Source: Lycium barbarum
Taxonomy: Eukaryota; Streptophyta; Magnoliopsida; Solanales; Solanaceae
NCBI RefSeq assembly: GCF_019175385.1
Contig: NC_083339.1
Coordinates: 116,731,601 to 116,795,600, forward strand
DNA: 64,000 nucleotides
Reading direction: 5' to 3'
Shown here: piece after piece, positions 34,881 through 48,280 of the stretch
How the letters are laid out: every line of letters begins with the position of its first letter
Numbering within the stretch: the stretch's first letter is position 1
Notes under the pieces: model-generated
Told to the model about the DNA's origin: nothing
What the model saw: only the letters and a program-made list of their open reading frames with translations
Database searches by the model: none
Made by a program: the position numbers and the translations under genes

Positions 34881-35457
34881 GAGAAACCAAAAGAAGTTAA
34901 AAGCAAGCAAGAAAAGATCCATGTTCTGTTACCACCTTAACAGTTGAGCTCATGAAATGTGTGTATGCTTTGTTTAAGTATTATTATTATGTGCTGGTAT
35001 AGTTTATATGGAATTTGAGTTCATTATTTTTGTTTATTTTAGTGATCTAGAGAAATCTAGGGTATGGTAGCTTGAAGGGTGAAGGCAAGTTGATCTGCAA
35101 GAAAAGAAAAGCATGGACTAATGGAATCCACGACGCAAAGCAAAAAAATTTTGTGGTGAAAATATCAATTGAAGGAGGGAAATTAAGGACACCACAGAGA
35201 AGAGTTAAGGTTAAGCTCAGATAGACATAACACACTATGAGTGGGACCAGACCCCATTAGGTTTTGTATTAAACAAAATATTCACGGCATTGCTCTGTCA
35301 AAATGGTTTCCTACTTACAAATAATTGAAAACTTCCGACCAACACTGCCAAATCCTAATTCCTTTACCTCATTTTGGAATAAAATATTTAGTCCTTTTTT
35401 TTTTTTTTTTTAAAGTACTGTTTATATATGGTAATTTTTTGTTTCTAATATTCCATA

Positions 35458-35685
35458 TACTTTCTCCAATCCATACTAAGTGATTGTTAGCCTTTCAATT
35501 TTGATACAAAATAAATATATTTTTTTTAATTTCTAAAAAGTCTTTCAATACTTCTTAATCAATGTTGAGAAGAGATAAAGGGTAATTTAAGTAAATAACC
35601 TCTTAATTATATTATTCAGTAATTTTCTTAATGGATTCGTCAAAATCCTTAAAAATCACTTATTGTGGACCAGAGGGAGCTACGT
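35458..35685. mobile_element. Degenerate Stowaway-like MITE
   Basis: Left 'actttctccaatccatacta' and right 'attgtggaccagagggagct' are weak inverted arms of the 'CTCCCTC' type, about 230 bp apart. Highly diverged. Confidence 0.4.
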
Positions 35686-36303
35686 GTTTAACATAACAAG
35701 ATTTAATGAATATTGTGGACATTATACACATTTTTTATTTAAAACATAAGATTTAAAGACAAACTTACTTACTAAAATTTTGTATTCAATCAAACTAAAA
35801 TGCATAAAATGAAGCGGAGAAAATAGTATTTATGTACCTAGCATGAGATTAGGTTTTTCATCAGCTTAGAGGTATATGGGTAAATCGGGCCTTATAGAAC
35901 AGCTCGAGGGAAAGGTCTAAGATAAAGCAATGAAGGGACCAATATGACCTCATTGAGGAATAGACTTGATCAGCATAATTCAAGATATCTGAAACTACAA
36001 TCTTTATTTCCCTTGTATTAGATTCAGAATTTAAACTTAAAACAACTTCAACCAATATGAAATCAAAAATTCTAATAATAGAACTATTAAAAGAACAAAA
36101 AAAAGTAGGGAGTTTCAAATTTGTGACACCAAAAACAATTTTTAAATTATTTTTGTCACTGCATTAACAAACTTCTCTTATATCAAGGAATTTAAGAATT
36201 TACATATACGCATTTGACATTTGTTTTCATCATATTCACATAGTTAATTTTTTGATGAAGAACCCCCCTATTTACATGTGGCTCTGACACCGGATCTAAT
36301 TTT

Positions 36304-36620
36304 AAGGGGTCATTTGATAGAGTATTTAAAAATAGTATTGAATATGGTGTATTAGTAATGCTGAGATCAGTTATGTTGGATTATTTCTTATTCACTATTT
36401 GGTTTGGTGTATTAAAGGCATATCTGTCTTTACCCATGCTTATTCATGTATTCATAACCCTCCTAATACTGTGGTTTGTTATGTATAAGAATAGTACTGG
36501 TGTATAACTAATACATGTGTTAGTTAACGTAGGTTGAAAAACACTATCAAACAAGGGATTAACATACCAAAGCTAATATATGTATTATTTTCTCTAATAC
36601 ATCCTACTAAACGACCCCTT
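36304..36620. mobile_element. MITE with GGGGTC ends
   Basis: Inverted ends AAGGGGTCATTTGATAGAG and, on the reverse complement, AAGGGGTCGTTTAGTAGGAT bound a 317-bp A/T-rich core built of 'tattagtaat' and 'ctaatacat' words. It is related to 39324-39648. The TSD (TAA or TTA type) is not clean. Confidence 0.6.
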
Positions 36621-36624
36621 AGTT

Positions 36625-38008
36625 TTTTTTAAGTATTGGATACATTATACTTTTGAAATTATAATTTTAAAATATATATTTAATTGAAATTATACTTGTT
36701 TGGCATTGAAACTAGCGAATATGGCAGCATACGTCCCTGTTTCTGCATTTTACGCAACTAATAAAGATGTATAATTCCCTTTCAGATATCATAAACTGTC
36801 ACATTAAGCCTGCTGACAATGCACCTATCGCTATGGTTCTAAAAACAATTTGAGAATTGAAACATCATACGATTAATAATTACAATGATATGCAATGTTA
36901 ATTTCCTTTCAAATGAAACACAATGAACACTAGCAGCACTATCTCTTTTTTTCACTTAGCTTGAAAGTGTCAAGTATGGGCAAGCAAGAATTGGAGACAA
37001 GAGTACAATTTGCAGGCCATAAAGCAAAAAACTTTAGCCTACTACAGTTGCAAGCAATTGGTAATTTGACAAAAAGTAAGTTTCCAGGATTTATAGAGGA
37101 GGTCCCCCACTTGATTAATTCCAATATTCCCCACCCACCCATGGTGGATAATAGTGATATCATCAGCAGTTCAGCACAGAGACTATATACTATACTAAAT
37201 AATAAAATCATAAATGCATATAAGTATTTCTCATAGATTTGGGATGAGGATAAAAAGTGTAGAAACTCAAGTACAAATTGGAAACGAGAAATAAATGATA
37301 TCCGTGCAATGAATTTATGAGGTTCACAGACAACTCAGCAGACTAGAGCATTATGGAAGAATACACGGTTACTGTAATAATGTCTGTTAGAAAGGGAAAT
37401 AATATGAAACATAACTGGCTTTTAAGATGAAATTCAATGATCCAATTCTCTTTTATAGAAAATCAGTTTTTGCCAGGAGGAAAGAGATTAATTTTTGCAT
37501 GGTTGAGACTCACCTTAGGAATATAATGGTTGATTTTATAGATGGTGGCTTACTTTTTGTTTTATTGTATTAAAATTATTCAGTAATTTTTTGTAATATT
37601 AAAATGAGGTAGCTTTGCTCAAATGTCATTTAAAGTCGCTAAATTATTTTATGTACAAAAATTCATCCAACTTTGCCTGAGAATTAGAACGAGTCACTAA
37701 ACAATTTTTTTTTTTGTAATGAAAAAGTTATTTAGCTTTAATTACTTAAGTATCATATAAAATATTTCTTTATTTTCTGCTAATGATTTTCTATGATACT
37801 TAGACAAAGTTGAATTACGTTTTAGTTATAAAAATAATTTGGTATATTTCGTAAAAGTTGAGTAATTTTTTGTTATAAAAACAGTTTGGTAACTTTAATT
37901 GCAATAAACCGAGAACTGAGTACTGATCATCTGTGTAATCAATTCTCAATATAATTGGCAAAGTAAATTACGTACCTTAAAATTGTTTCAAACTTTGACT
38001 AAATTAAG
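36625..38008. other. Intergenic DNA, no feature recognised
   Basis: The open frame 36961-37236 has no recognisable domain and no coding signals. The rest is A/T-rich. Confidence 0.4.
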
Positions 38009-38010
38009 TA

Positions 38011-38284
38011 CTCCCTCCGTCTCAAATTATTTGTCGTCCTTATTAAAATTAGTTGTCTCAAAATATTTATCGTTTTATTTAACCAAGACAAAATTAAGTA
38101 ACTTTTTCCCAATTTACCTTATATTAATTAGCAACATTTAAGAGGTTCTCACCATTAATGGAGTAGAAACTAATTGAAGAGAGATATGTTAAGAGGGTAA
38201 AATAGTACAAATGCTACCCCTATAAATGCTTTCTTAAGGGGCGTGCAAATGAAAAATGCAACAAATATTTTGAGACGGAGGGAG
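38011..38284. mobile_element. Stowaway-like MITE
   Basis: Near-perfect ends CTCCCTCCGTCTCAAATTAT and, reverse complement, CTCCCTCCGTCTCAAAATAT, with TA on both sides (38009-38010, 38285-38286). 274 bp; the best-preserved Stowaway in the window. Confidence 0.9.
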
Positions 38285-38379
38285 TATGTTAAACACACTG
38301 CATAGATAAGTTGTTTGACGCAAACTTGCAAACGAGATTAATTTCAGATCCTTTTTTCCGTCGTAATTATACCTTTTAT

Positions 38380-38510
38380 GCTTGATAATTTAAATTCGCG
38401 TCGTGTAGGATCAATCAAAGAGGAAACATTCCCTAATAAAATTTTTTGCAGTCATGTGGTTCAAAGCGGAACTCTAATTAAGGGTGAATAGATTGTATTC
38501 ATCCCATCAT
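38380..38510. repeat. SINE-like dispersed repeat, copy 2
   Basis: It carries diverged versions of the words seen at 3715-3890: 'aaattcgcgtcgtgtaggat', 'aacattccctaataaaattt' and 'actctaattaagggtgaat', ending 'catcccatcataaccct'. Confidence 0.4.
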
Positions 38511-39149
38511 AACCCTCGACTTGAACCTTGCAACCGGGAAAAAAACATGTTTTTAGAATAACAAAGTGTAGTCCACTTTTAGGGGATCAAAAAGTTAAGG
38601 TCTCATAAAGATTAGTTTCCCATCTCCCTTTTCCAAAACTTCTTTTAAAAAATCTAAGTTTGTTGATTCTCCTGAGTTATTTATGATTAACCTATGTTCT
38701 GTAGCTGATCAAATAGACGTCTGAACATTAACTTGTCTTAGTAAACAGCTTTTGAAATTCAAACCTACCTTCCGCTCAATATCAAAAACAAAAAAACAGA
38801 TATCGAAACAATAGGACGAACAGTTTACGTTGAAAGCCTTGCCTTTTAAAAGTTGAAACTTCTATCTGGGCCCATGCTGAGATAGACCAATTGGGCTTTA
38901 AGCCCACCATGGCTACATCATCCAAAGAAAGAACTTTTCATCGAATATGGAAAGATATATCTCATTTAGTGGCTTACCAATGAGATTTCAGATTAGTTGG
39001 ACCAATGACTTTCAAATACTGAATGATTAAATTAGAAAGAAAAAATCAGTTTCTATTTTTTTTATAATTTTAATTCTCATCCAAAATATTGGGGAAGATA
39101 TATTACTGCAAGACATATAATGTCTTCTTTTTTTTAATTATTATTTTGG

Positions 39150-39323
39150 TTTCTTACTTGATGTACATTACCCGCTTTGGGGCTCGGATAATCTGAATTT
39201 GTTCGAGAAAATCCCATTTCGGGAGGTAAAGCGTTCTCTATCAAAGACGGGCTTTAGTCCTAACGCTCGAACCCAAAACTTCTAGCTAATGATTGGGGGT
39301 TAGTTTCCATCTCACCACAACCT
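39150..39323. repeat. SINE-like dispersed repeat, copy 3
   Basis: 'cgctttggggctcggataat', 'agcgttctctatcaaag', 'cgctcgaacccaaaact' and 'tccatctcaccacaaccttt' follow the same order as the 3715-3890 copy. Confidence 0.45.
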
Positions 39324-39648
39324 TTAGGGGTCGTTTAGTAGCTGGTTAGAACTATGCAAGTATTAGTAATACATGAATTAGTTATGAGAGAATCTATATA
39401 TTATTTTATGCACATATTAGTTATGGAGGCTTTAGTCATTAATGTATTAGCTATCCACCTTTTGCCCTGCATAAAATAATACATAGATTCTCTCAAAATT
39501 TATATATGTATTAGTTATATGGGTTTCTAAATTGCAAACCAAACATCGTATTAATTTTATACATGAACAACTCACCTCATAACTAGCTACCAAATACAAC
39601 ATTACTTATGCAGGTGAATAACTTACTCCTAACAGCTACCAAACGTCA
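39324..39648. mobile_element. MITE with GGGGTCGTTTAGTAG end
   Basis: Left 'aggggtcgtttagtagctgg' and right 'acagctaccaaacgtc' are imperfect inverted arms about 325 bp apart. The core words ('attagtaatacatgaatt') match the 36304-36620 element. Confidence 0.5.
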
Positions 39649-39976
39649 GCAGTAAAGTATTTTAGATATTTATTAAGAATCCCATAAGATTTTCTATTTA
39701 GTGTGAATTATTTCATGACATGAATTGACAGCCCACTATTTATAATGTCTTAACATTTGTTGGGAAGGGAAAGCAAAGGAAAATAAATGTTCTCTTTATG
39801 AAAGTTAATGACGAGTTCGTATAAACCGTTACAGGAATAGTGGAATTTGCATTAAAGAAACCTGATATGAATGCACCACATTTTCCCTATATTTATTGAC
39901 ACCTGTTTTTGCTCAGAGGAAATAGGATGGCAATAAGACATATATTTGCATAGTTGAGAACTTTGACACTCATGAG

Positions 39977-40914
39977 TAGGGGTGTACAAAGTAAATCGAC
40001 AAACTGCACCAAATCGATAAATCGAGTCAAACCGAGAAAAAAATCCGACTAGTGGTTTGGTTTGACTTGGTTTGGTGTTGAAAAAAAAACCCGATCATAA
40101 TTGGTTTGGTTTTGTTTGGTTTTAACTAAAAAAAGTCAAACCGAACCAAACCAACCCGACATTACATGTATTCAATTTTTAAAATATTTTATACATAAAA
40201 ACATTTATTTGGAATGTAATTTATAAATATTTCTTAAATTTTTTCGTACTTTTTATCTATTATCATATTATTCAAGCTTGAACTTAGTTTAATTTTGAAC
40301 GTCAATAAGTTTTATATCTTATGAATGTTAGTAACTCAAATAAAGTCCAAAACCAAACCAACTCAACACTAATGCTAACAAAAGAAATTCAATTTACCAT
40401 TAGGAATGACAATAATGTTGGATATCTATTCTTTAGTTTTACATAATTGATTTAGAGTGTGAAAATACACAACTTAAGTTTTTTCTCTGTCATGTAATTA
40501 GTACTTATTTGTCGTACTTATTTTAGCATGACTTAATATTTTTAGATTATGGTCATTTTCTTTATGGCTTCTTAATTAGCAATATTTATTTTAACCAATT
40601 TTATTAGCTTTTGTTAAATATTTTAATACAATGTCATCACTCTTCTCACATTTTGTGTTATTTTCATAAGAAACACCTTAATTTTATAGTTGTATCTTAT
40701 TAGGACTAAAGAAATATTTGAAGTAAAAGTTATATGTTTTGTATCAAGACTATTCCGAAAAAAAATCCGAAAAACGCGAGAAAACCGAATAACCCGAGGT
40801 TGAAAAACTCGAATTTTATTGGTTTGGTTTGGTGTATAAATTTAAAAACCCGACGCAATTGGTTTGGTTTGGTGTTTAAAAAATCCGAACCAACCCGGTC
40901 CATATACACCCCTA
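39977..40914. mobile_element. hAT-type MITE (938 bp)
   Basis: Ends are TAGGGGTGTACA and, reverse complement, TAGGGGTGTATA. The flanking octamers CTCATGAG (39969-39976) and TTCATAAG (40915-40922) agree at six of eight positions. Subterminal 'ggtttggttt' and 'aaccgaacc' motifs match the elements at 6775 and 17644. The A/T-rich core has no recognisable gene. Confidence 0.82.
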
Positions 40915-41114
40915 TTCATAAGACAGTAAAAGCAAACTAGGTGACCGTAAATAATTTGTCTCTCACTCAATTTGGGATGTTAAATTAAATTTGAATGTTT
41001 GTACATTCCAGCAATGAGATTTGAGTTTTTCCTTGTTCGTTTTGTTTTTGTTTTTTTATTCTGTCTCCAATAACTATTTTGGCTCACTAACTAATCCATA
41101 TTCACTTTGTAAGG

Positions 41115-41255
41115 CATACTAAAAGGGAAAGCGCGTCCTACCAAAATTTTCAAGACTCAATTCGAGACTTCTAATTAAAGGTGAAAAATTCTATTAATTA
41201 AAGGTGAAAAATTCTATTCATCCCACCACAATACCAAGTGATAATGAAATTTGAG
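41115..41255. repeat. SINE-like dispersed repeat, copy 4
   Basis: 'aaagcgcgtcctaccaaaat', 'attcgagacttctaattaaa' and 'atcccaccacaatacca' are diverged forms of the same repeat. The 21-bp block 'attaaaggtgaaaaattcta' plus one base is duplicated in tandem (about 41175-41220). Confidence 0.4.
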
Positions 41256-41399
41256 CTTCTTAATACATGCACAAACTACATTTTAGTAAAATATTTTCTA
41301 GATTTTTTCAGTTATACTTTTCCTTTTAATCTCTTTCCTGCTTCATCGTAATAGGTGTGGAACTCTTAAGGAGTATAACCAGCTTTAGAATTTACTGAA

Positions 41400-44340
41400 G
41401 GGCAATTCGCACGATTGCCCCAAAACGGGGTGGTATTTAATTTTTGTTCCACAAATGAAATGTCTTTAATTTTTGGCCTTTGCCATTTTAAGTAATAAAA
41501 AAGTGGCCGAAAATATTTCTGAGATTCTGGGTTCGAATCCCAACAGAGGAAAAAAAATTACAAGGCAAGATTTCATAGCAAACTATGCTTATTCGGGCAA
41601 AAGTTATGCCTCAAGACATAGTTCTATAGGATCTGTAATATCCTACAGAACTATGCTTTATGCCTTGTCTGATATAGTTCTGTAAAAATTAAGTTATCCT
41701 ACAGAACTATGGCACAAGGCATAGTTTCTATGTAGTTTTGTAGAAATTAAGTTATACTACAAAACTATGCCGGAAAAGGAACTACATAGAAACGATGTCT
41801 TAAGGCATAACTTTTGCCCGAATAAGCATAGTTTACCATGAAATCTTGTCTTGTGATTTTTTTTTTTTTGGCCTTTGCTTGGGTTCGAACCCAAATCTCT
41901 AGTTTCATAGACCAGTGAATAAGGATACTATGACCCACAAATTTTCATTAAATGAGAAGTAGGGGCAAAAATCAAAGACCACCATTTTAAGGGGCAAAAA
42001 TTAAAGACCAGTCCATATGAAGGACAATCCACACAATTGTTTGTTGGGTCATTCGCACAAACGTCCTTATTCAGGGGTGGTCTTTAATTTTTGCCTCTCA
42101 AATTGCTAGTCTTTAATTTTTTCCCCTCGGCACTTTAAGTGCCCGAAAATATCCCTAAGATTCTGGGTTCGAACCCCAACAGAGTATAAAAACAATTCGT
42201 AAGGCAGAATTTCGTAGCAAATTAAGCCTATTCGGGCTTAAGCCCTAACTTTTGTAGAATTTTAGCAGAATAAAAAAAAAATTATAAGGCAAGTTATGCC
42301 TTAAGGCATAGTTTCTATTTAGAAGTTATGCCTTACAGCATAACTTTTGCCTCAGGCATAACTTAGAACTACAAAAGTTATGCCTTATAAGACCTAACTT
42401 TCGCAAAACCTTGCCTTGCGAATTTATTTTTTCACTGAGTCGGAATTCTAACTCAGAACTTCAAGGTATTTTCGATCACTTTTTAGGCGAAGGCCAAAAA
42501 TTAAAGACCAGCGATTTGAGGGACAACAATTAAAGACCAGCGTGCTTGAAGGACAATCCACGCCAAAAAATGTTTTTTGTTTATTGAAGTTTTACTTTCA
42601 GCCCATCAGCAAAATTCTACACTCTAATTGGGCTTTTGATATGGTTATCCCACAAGACGCTGGAGATTAGAGTCCAGAGATGTATTAGTGCTCTTAACTG
42701 CCTCGGGGGCAATTTGCAGGATTGTCCTTCGCTGGGGGTGGTCTTTAATTTTTGACCGTCAAATTAGTGGTCTTTAATTTTTGTCATTCGCTAAAATATT
42801 TTTGGTTTCAGGTTCGAATTCCCACTCAATCAAAATTTTTTAAAAAAATTGTAAGGTAGAGTTTGGATTCGCAAGACTCATGGACAGAAGTTTGCAAAAA
42901 TTCCTTTTTTTTTTTTTTACTAAGCTGGGATTCGAATCCAGAACCTCGGGGTATTAAGCGAAGGGCAAAAATTAAAGACCACCAATTTGAAGGGAAAAAA
43001 TTAAAGACCACCCCAAATGAAGGGCAATTTGTGCAAAAAAAAGCTGCCTCGGTCCCCAAATTGAACCAACAATTCGCAGGAATGCCCTTATTTTGGGCTA
43101 GTCTTTAATTTTTACCCATTAAATTAGTGGTATTTAATTTTTGTCCTTCGCTAGAACTCCTTGGTTTCTGGTTCGAACCTACGTCAATCAAAGTTAAAAA
43201 AAATTCACAAGGTAGAGTTTGAATTCGCAAAGCAGAGATTTGCCTGCAAGTAGAATTTTGCTACCTTCAGGTAGAGTTTGAAACTCTTCTAACTTTGACT
43301 CGAACAGATTTAACTTTATTACAAAATTCTGCCTTGTGAAATTGTATTTTTTTTACTGAACTGGGGTTCGAACCCCAAACTTCATGGTATTAGGTGAAAT
43401 AGACAAAAATTAAAGACCACTAATTTGAGGGACAAAATTAAAGACCAGTGCATTTGAAGGACAGTCCGCACAAAAATTTGAAACAGAACCAAGGTACCTT
43501 CGCCCAAGTGCTTCGGTCAAAATGCAAAGCAGAATGGGTCATTTGCACTTTTGTCCCTATTTTATGCTGATCTTTAATTTTTGTTCTTCAAATGAGCTAA
43601 TATTTAATTTTTGTCCTTCAAAATTGAACTCATGTCTATGGGAGCATAAGTTACGCATCATAATATCCACAAGTTATGTCAATGCCCTTAAATAACTTAT
43701 GTCCCTATATGCATAAGTTTCATTTTGAGGTTCAAAATTAAAGACCAGCCCATTTGAAGGCCAAAATTAAAGACCAGTCCATTTGAAGGGAAAAAATTAA
43801 AGACTAGTCCATTTGAAGGGCAAACCGTGCAATTACTTGAAGTGAAGTTCATATCCGGACCATACGCACAAATACCCCGACCTCGGGGTGGTTTTTAATT
43901 TTTGTCCCTGAAATTTGTGGTCTTTAATGTTTTTCCCTTCAACAATTTTGGCGCGGTATAGTTTAGATTTCGCTCGATAAAGTTTACAGTTAGCTCGACA
44001 TATGTATCATAACATCCCACAAGTTATGCCTGACACGACAATATTCCAACATTCAACATAATATAAAAAACGGCATAAGTTTAGATTTTGCACGGCAACG
44101 TTTATATTTCATTCGGCATATGTATCATAACATCCCACAAGTTAAGCCGCACGGTAAAACTTTCAACACTCAACATAATTTGAAATTTTTTATACAACTT
44201 ATGCCGCATAACTTAATTCCTACAAAACTTATGCCAAGCAAGGCAAAAGTTCGATTTCCGAATATAAAAAATGTTATAGAACTTATGCCGAGCAAAGCCG
44301 GCCTGGATATTTTTATTAAAATAGTTTTAGCGTACGTGCG
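41400..44340. mobile_element. Cluster of six related foldback MITE units
   Basis: Five units have inverted arms: about 41400-42048, 42045-42565, 42708-43040, 43070-43475 and 43538-43830. Left arms combine 'attcgcac' or similar with 'ggtggtctttaatttttg'. Right arms are the inverse, 'aaaattaaagaccag...gaaggacaatcc'. A sixth unit (from about 43858) has a left arm only. Units 1-4 carry a 'gggttcgaaccc'-like palindrome near each arm, reminiscent of a tRNA T-arm, around cores rich in 'aagttatgcctt' inverted words. No protein is encoded. Unit limits are approximate. Confidence 0.72.
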
Positions 44341-44344
44341 TTGC

Positions 44345-45337
44345 ACGTGTGTATCACGTATATATTTATAAGAAGAAGGGGAAAAAATGCTGAAATAGGG
44401 TAAAAGCTTTGCAAAAGGTCGAAGTTGTAGACTTCAAAAATTATGCGACTTGACTTTTGATTACTTTAACGCGAATCATTTTATTAATCAACTCAAATAT
44501 AACATCTGTTAGAAACCCAAATCCTATTATATTTGAAAGTAAAATCTTTTAAAGGAGTCATCATATACTTACAACACATTCAAAGTACTAAATGTGATCA
44601 AGGACTAAATGTAAGATATATTAAAATAATACAATTTATTATTCAAGAACAAAAATTTACCACAATGCTATTTTCGAGTATCCCTAGCTGAAAGGTTTGC
44701 GGAGACCTATCAAAAAAAAAATACGAGATAATTTGAAAACATCGACAAATACTACAAAAGTTAATATCTAATTTTAAAATTTCATAAGATGTAGCGCATA
44801 ACATACAATTCACCAATGAAGACACTATAGAAGTATAAGTATCACAGAGTCCTTAAGTATCTAAAACATGAATAATTAAAAAAAATTAGATGACAATATC
44901 ATCTTAAGATAACAAACCTTTGGATGAGCTCAAGAGGAAAATATCGTCTTTGTGAAGTCTGCTATCAACCATGAACCAACTAACAACCTTTTACTGAAAT
45001 ATTTAACTTCGTCTCCTATCAACCATCAACCATGAGCCTCATATTAATTCCCTTTTAATAAGGTCATTAATGTGGTAGGCATCCTTAAAGATTAAAATAA
45101 TGTATGGTAGTTCTTTTATTTAAGGTTTAAAATTTTGAAAAGAAGTTATCCGTCTAGTTGATGATGGAAAAATCATTCAATTATGTAAATTAGAACAATA
45201 GCGGTAACATGAGTCATAGTAAAAGTAAAATTAAGTTGCAGCTTAAATACTTCTATTATTATCAGTTGGACTCCAAAATCGTACATATTGGGTAGTCCTA
45301 ATATGGAACTATTATATAAGGAAAAGTAATATGGAAG
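44345..45337. other. Intergenic DNA, no feature recognised
   Basis: A/T-rich. No coding frame or TE end is supported. Confidence 0.4.
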
Positions 45338-45342
45338 TAATT

Positions 45343-47376
45343 TGTCATGCCCCGAACCATGGCCTAGGCGAAACACGGCACTCGGTGCCTTACTGCATGT
45401 GACCGAGTGAACCACATGGCTTGTTGAATCATCATGAGGCATAACATGAGCGTAATATAATGTGAATGCATGATGAGCCTTTATAAAATGCAATAAGTCA
45501 TAATACTTAATCAAAATACTTGTTTAAACATGAGTGCAGAAATAACATGAATGAGCCAAAATGGCTATACGACTCCGAAAGTATGACATAACATATTTGA
45601 CTTGTCTAGTCTATGAAACCTCTAACATAAGTCTGAACATGGAAAACATACTCGCTGGGACAAGGCCCCCAGCATACCTTAGATGCATAGCTAATCATTA
45701 AATAAAGAGTTGACTAAACCCCGAATGAGATGGGGCACCAATAAGCTGATACGAATGCTATCCTATTGAGCAGATGCGTCGTCTTGTAAATCAGTACTTG
45801 CATCGTGAAATGCAGGCCCCCGGGCAATAAAAGGGGACGTCAGCACATTGAATGTACTGGTATGTAAAGAAACTGAAGAAATAACATGAGACATGGAATA
45901 ACATGATAAGAACTGAAACTGAAAACATGATCATGAACATGAGTACATATACATATGTATCATGCGTAAAGTATCGTGAGTAGGGAGAACAGTAAATATA
46001 ACCGATAAAATGGTCTGGTACTTGCGTCCTACCAGCAGAACACTCATACCTTGCCAGGGACATGAGGTTTAATAATATTATGAAACGATCCAGTCATTAT
46101 GAGAGATCGTCCGGGACATGGGTGGAGCGATCCTCATCCTACGGTGGCTACGTAGTTTCAGGCTATTTGAAGCCTTCCTCGGTAATTAAAGCAACTCCCA
46201 AAACATGAACTTGTTAAATAAGTGGCACTTGCTGCCCATAGTTTTCATGAATATAACTTGCTTGTACATGAATATCATGAATTATAGCTTGCTTGCATGA
46301 ACTTGTAAAACATGTATAGTATTTTCTTGAAAATAACATAATATATCATAAACTAGCATGCATGAACCCATGGAATGGGATATATGGGTTTTTCATAGAT
46401 TACAGACAGATTCTTAATAATCATAAAGAAATATTACGAACTCAATGATGGAATTATAACAATTCATACATAACATAATCATGGACATGGACCTAGGGTT
46501 ATCATGAGCATGGTATAAAACCCTAGTTTTCGTAAAGAATCATAATTTATGGATTATGAGGCGTGGGGAAGAACAATGATATTCCTACACGTAGATAGTA
46601 ACTCTACATACCTGGTAATGCTCCAAACTTGAATTAAATACTTTAACTTTGAAGAAGATTTCCAAAATCTTGAGTTCTTGAACCTTGAGATGGGTTTTCT
46701 TGAAAACCCTAGTTTAGGAATGATGATTTCTTGTTTAGATTACAAGGATATGTATTAGAATTGACTTGGAATAATTAGAGTAGGCTTACCTTGGTGTTCT
46801 TGATGATGGGAGAGGGTAGGAGGTCATTCTAGGGCTTGAAGGAATGAAAAATAATGATTTGAACTGATATGGACGAATATATACTGTTCTGAAAAATTGA
46901 ATTTTACGCCCAGTTAAATACTGGCCGTATTTTGAAAGACGGGCCATATTTTGAAATACGGTCCGTATTCCGTATGGACTGCACTGCGTCTCTTCAGTAA
47001 AATGGTCATAACTCTTTGCACAAATGTCTGTTTGACCCCCATAATAGACCGTTGGAAAGGTATTTCAAAGATCTACAACTTTCATTGAGGAAGTTTTCTC
47101 AAATTCCAAATAAGTTTTGAACTACGGGCCGTATTTTGAAATACAGTCCGTTTTTAACAATGTAGCCTCCAAATGTCAAATTCCAGAATGCTCAGAAATC
47201 TTTGGTACCAGTTTACGACTTGAAATACGGGCCGTATACTGAAATACGGTCACTGTTCATGGGTGTAAACCACCATCTTACAACTGAAGAGGAAATTCCA
47301 ATTGCCACATTCTTTATCTGGTTTTCTAAGTCTAGGATCATGGTCAAAGCTTAGGTTAAAGGTATGAGATGTTACA
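45343..47376 (-). repeat. LTR of a minus-strand Ty3/gypsy element
   Basis: 2,034 bp beginning TGTCATGCCCCGAACC and ending GATGTTACA on the plus strand. Immediately right is 'atatctcccctttgggatca' and then 'ttcgttctcgaatgat', the reverse complement of the polypurine tract and 'attcgagaacgaatga' block that stand before gypsy 3' LTRs. This is therefore the 3' LTR of an element reading on the minus strand, with its body to the right. The candidate TSD is TAATT (45338-45342); the partner lies outside the window. Confidence 0.85.
46915..47260. repeat. Clustered ACGGNCCGT palindromes in the gypsy LTR
   Basis: Six or more copies of 'cgggccgtattttgaaatac' and 'aatacggtccgtattccgta' occur within 350 bp. 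Many form interrupted palindromes around 'tattttgaaata'. They lie in what would be the 5' (U3-like) part of the minus-strand LTR. Confidence 0.7.
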
Positions 47377-48280
47377 ATATCTCCCCTTTGGGATCATTCG
47401 TTCTCGAATGATGAGTCATGGTTAAGAATATGGCTGGACATGACTTGAATACGTGAACATGAAAGAAACATGACATAAAACATAAGAGCCTGACATGGTT
47501 ACGTAGGAACATGGTCATGGATCAAGAGAATTGAATACGTGATTACATGGAACCATGTACATGGGAACATGAAACTGAGTAGCACCTACATGAATGAGAA
47601 TCATGAAACATTTGTCCTCGATTTATGACTAGTGGTTAAGAATCACTACTAACTCTGAAATCTACAAATTTTATGGTAGGACTTCCTTCATAATTCGGAC
47701 CCTCACGACATTTCTCAAATGCCTGCCAGCTAACTAAAGTACCAACATAGAACTCACAGGGTATCTTAATAGGCATGATGTGACATAACGTGATTACTGA
47801 ATCTTAAATGTAGCTAACATAAATACTGAGCTGGCTTGAACACATGGATATTAGCTGAATGATTACATGATTAGTATACATGGGGTTTGGAAGAAAATCC
47901 ATAGGCACGAATGACATCAGTACTGGAATAGGCACGAAACATGACATGATTACCTGGGCGTGAGACACATGACGTGGGACATAAATGCATGAAGACTGGA
48001 TGACATGGATACATGAGTGATAAACTGTCATGAGATACGAATACGTGTAAACATGGATATCATAACATGGGATCTGAATGTCGAAAACATTATTGTTAGA
48101 ACATGAGGGTTAAATACTAAGAGCGAGTAGGATTTGGATACTTAGACACTTGATCATAGACGTTCATATGTCGCCATGGTAATATGAGATAAGAGTATGA
48201 TTTAGGCTTTGAATGTAAATGCAACTCGATGTGAATGCGACAGACTTGAGTCGTATAACAAGAATATGATCCTAACATAG

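Noticed and set aside
36961..37236. 91-residue plus-strand frame as a gene
   Set aside because: No domain, no supporting neighbours, and an overlapping open frame of the same size on the other strand.
41500..43400. tRNA genes suggested by repeated GGTTCGAACCC blocks
   Set aside because: No acceptor stem, D-arm or anticodon arm could be built around any copy. The blocks are part of the foldback units.
44120..44371. 83-residue plus-strand frame in the last foldback unit
   Set aside because: Built from the unit's own inverted 'aacttatgcc' words.
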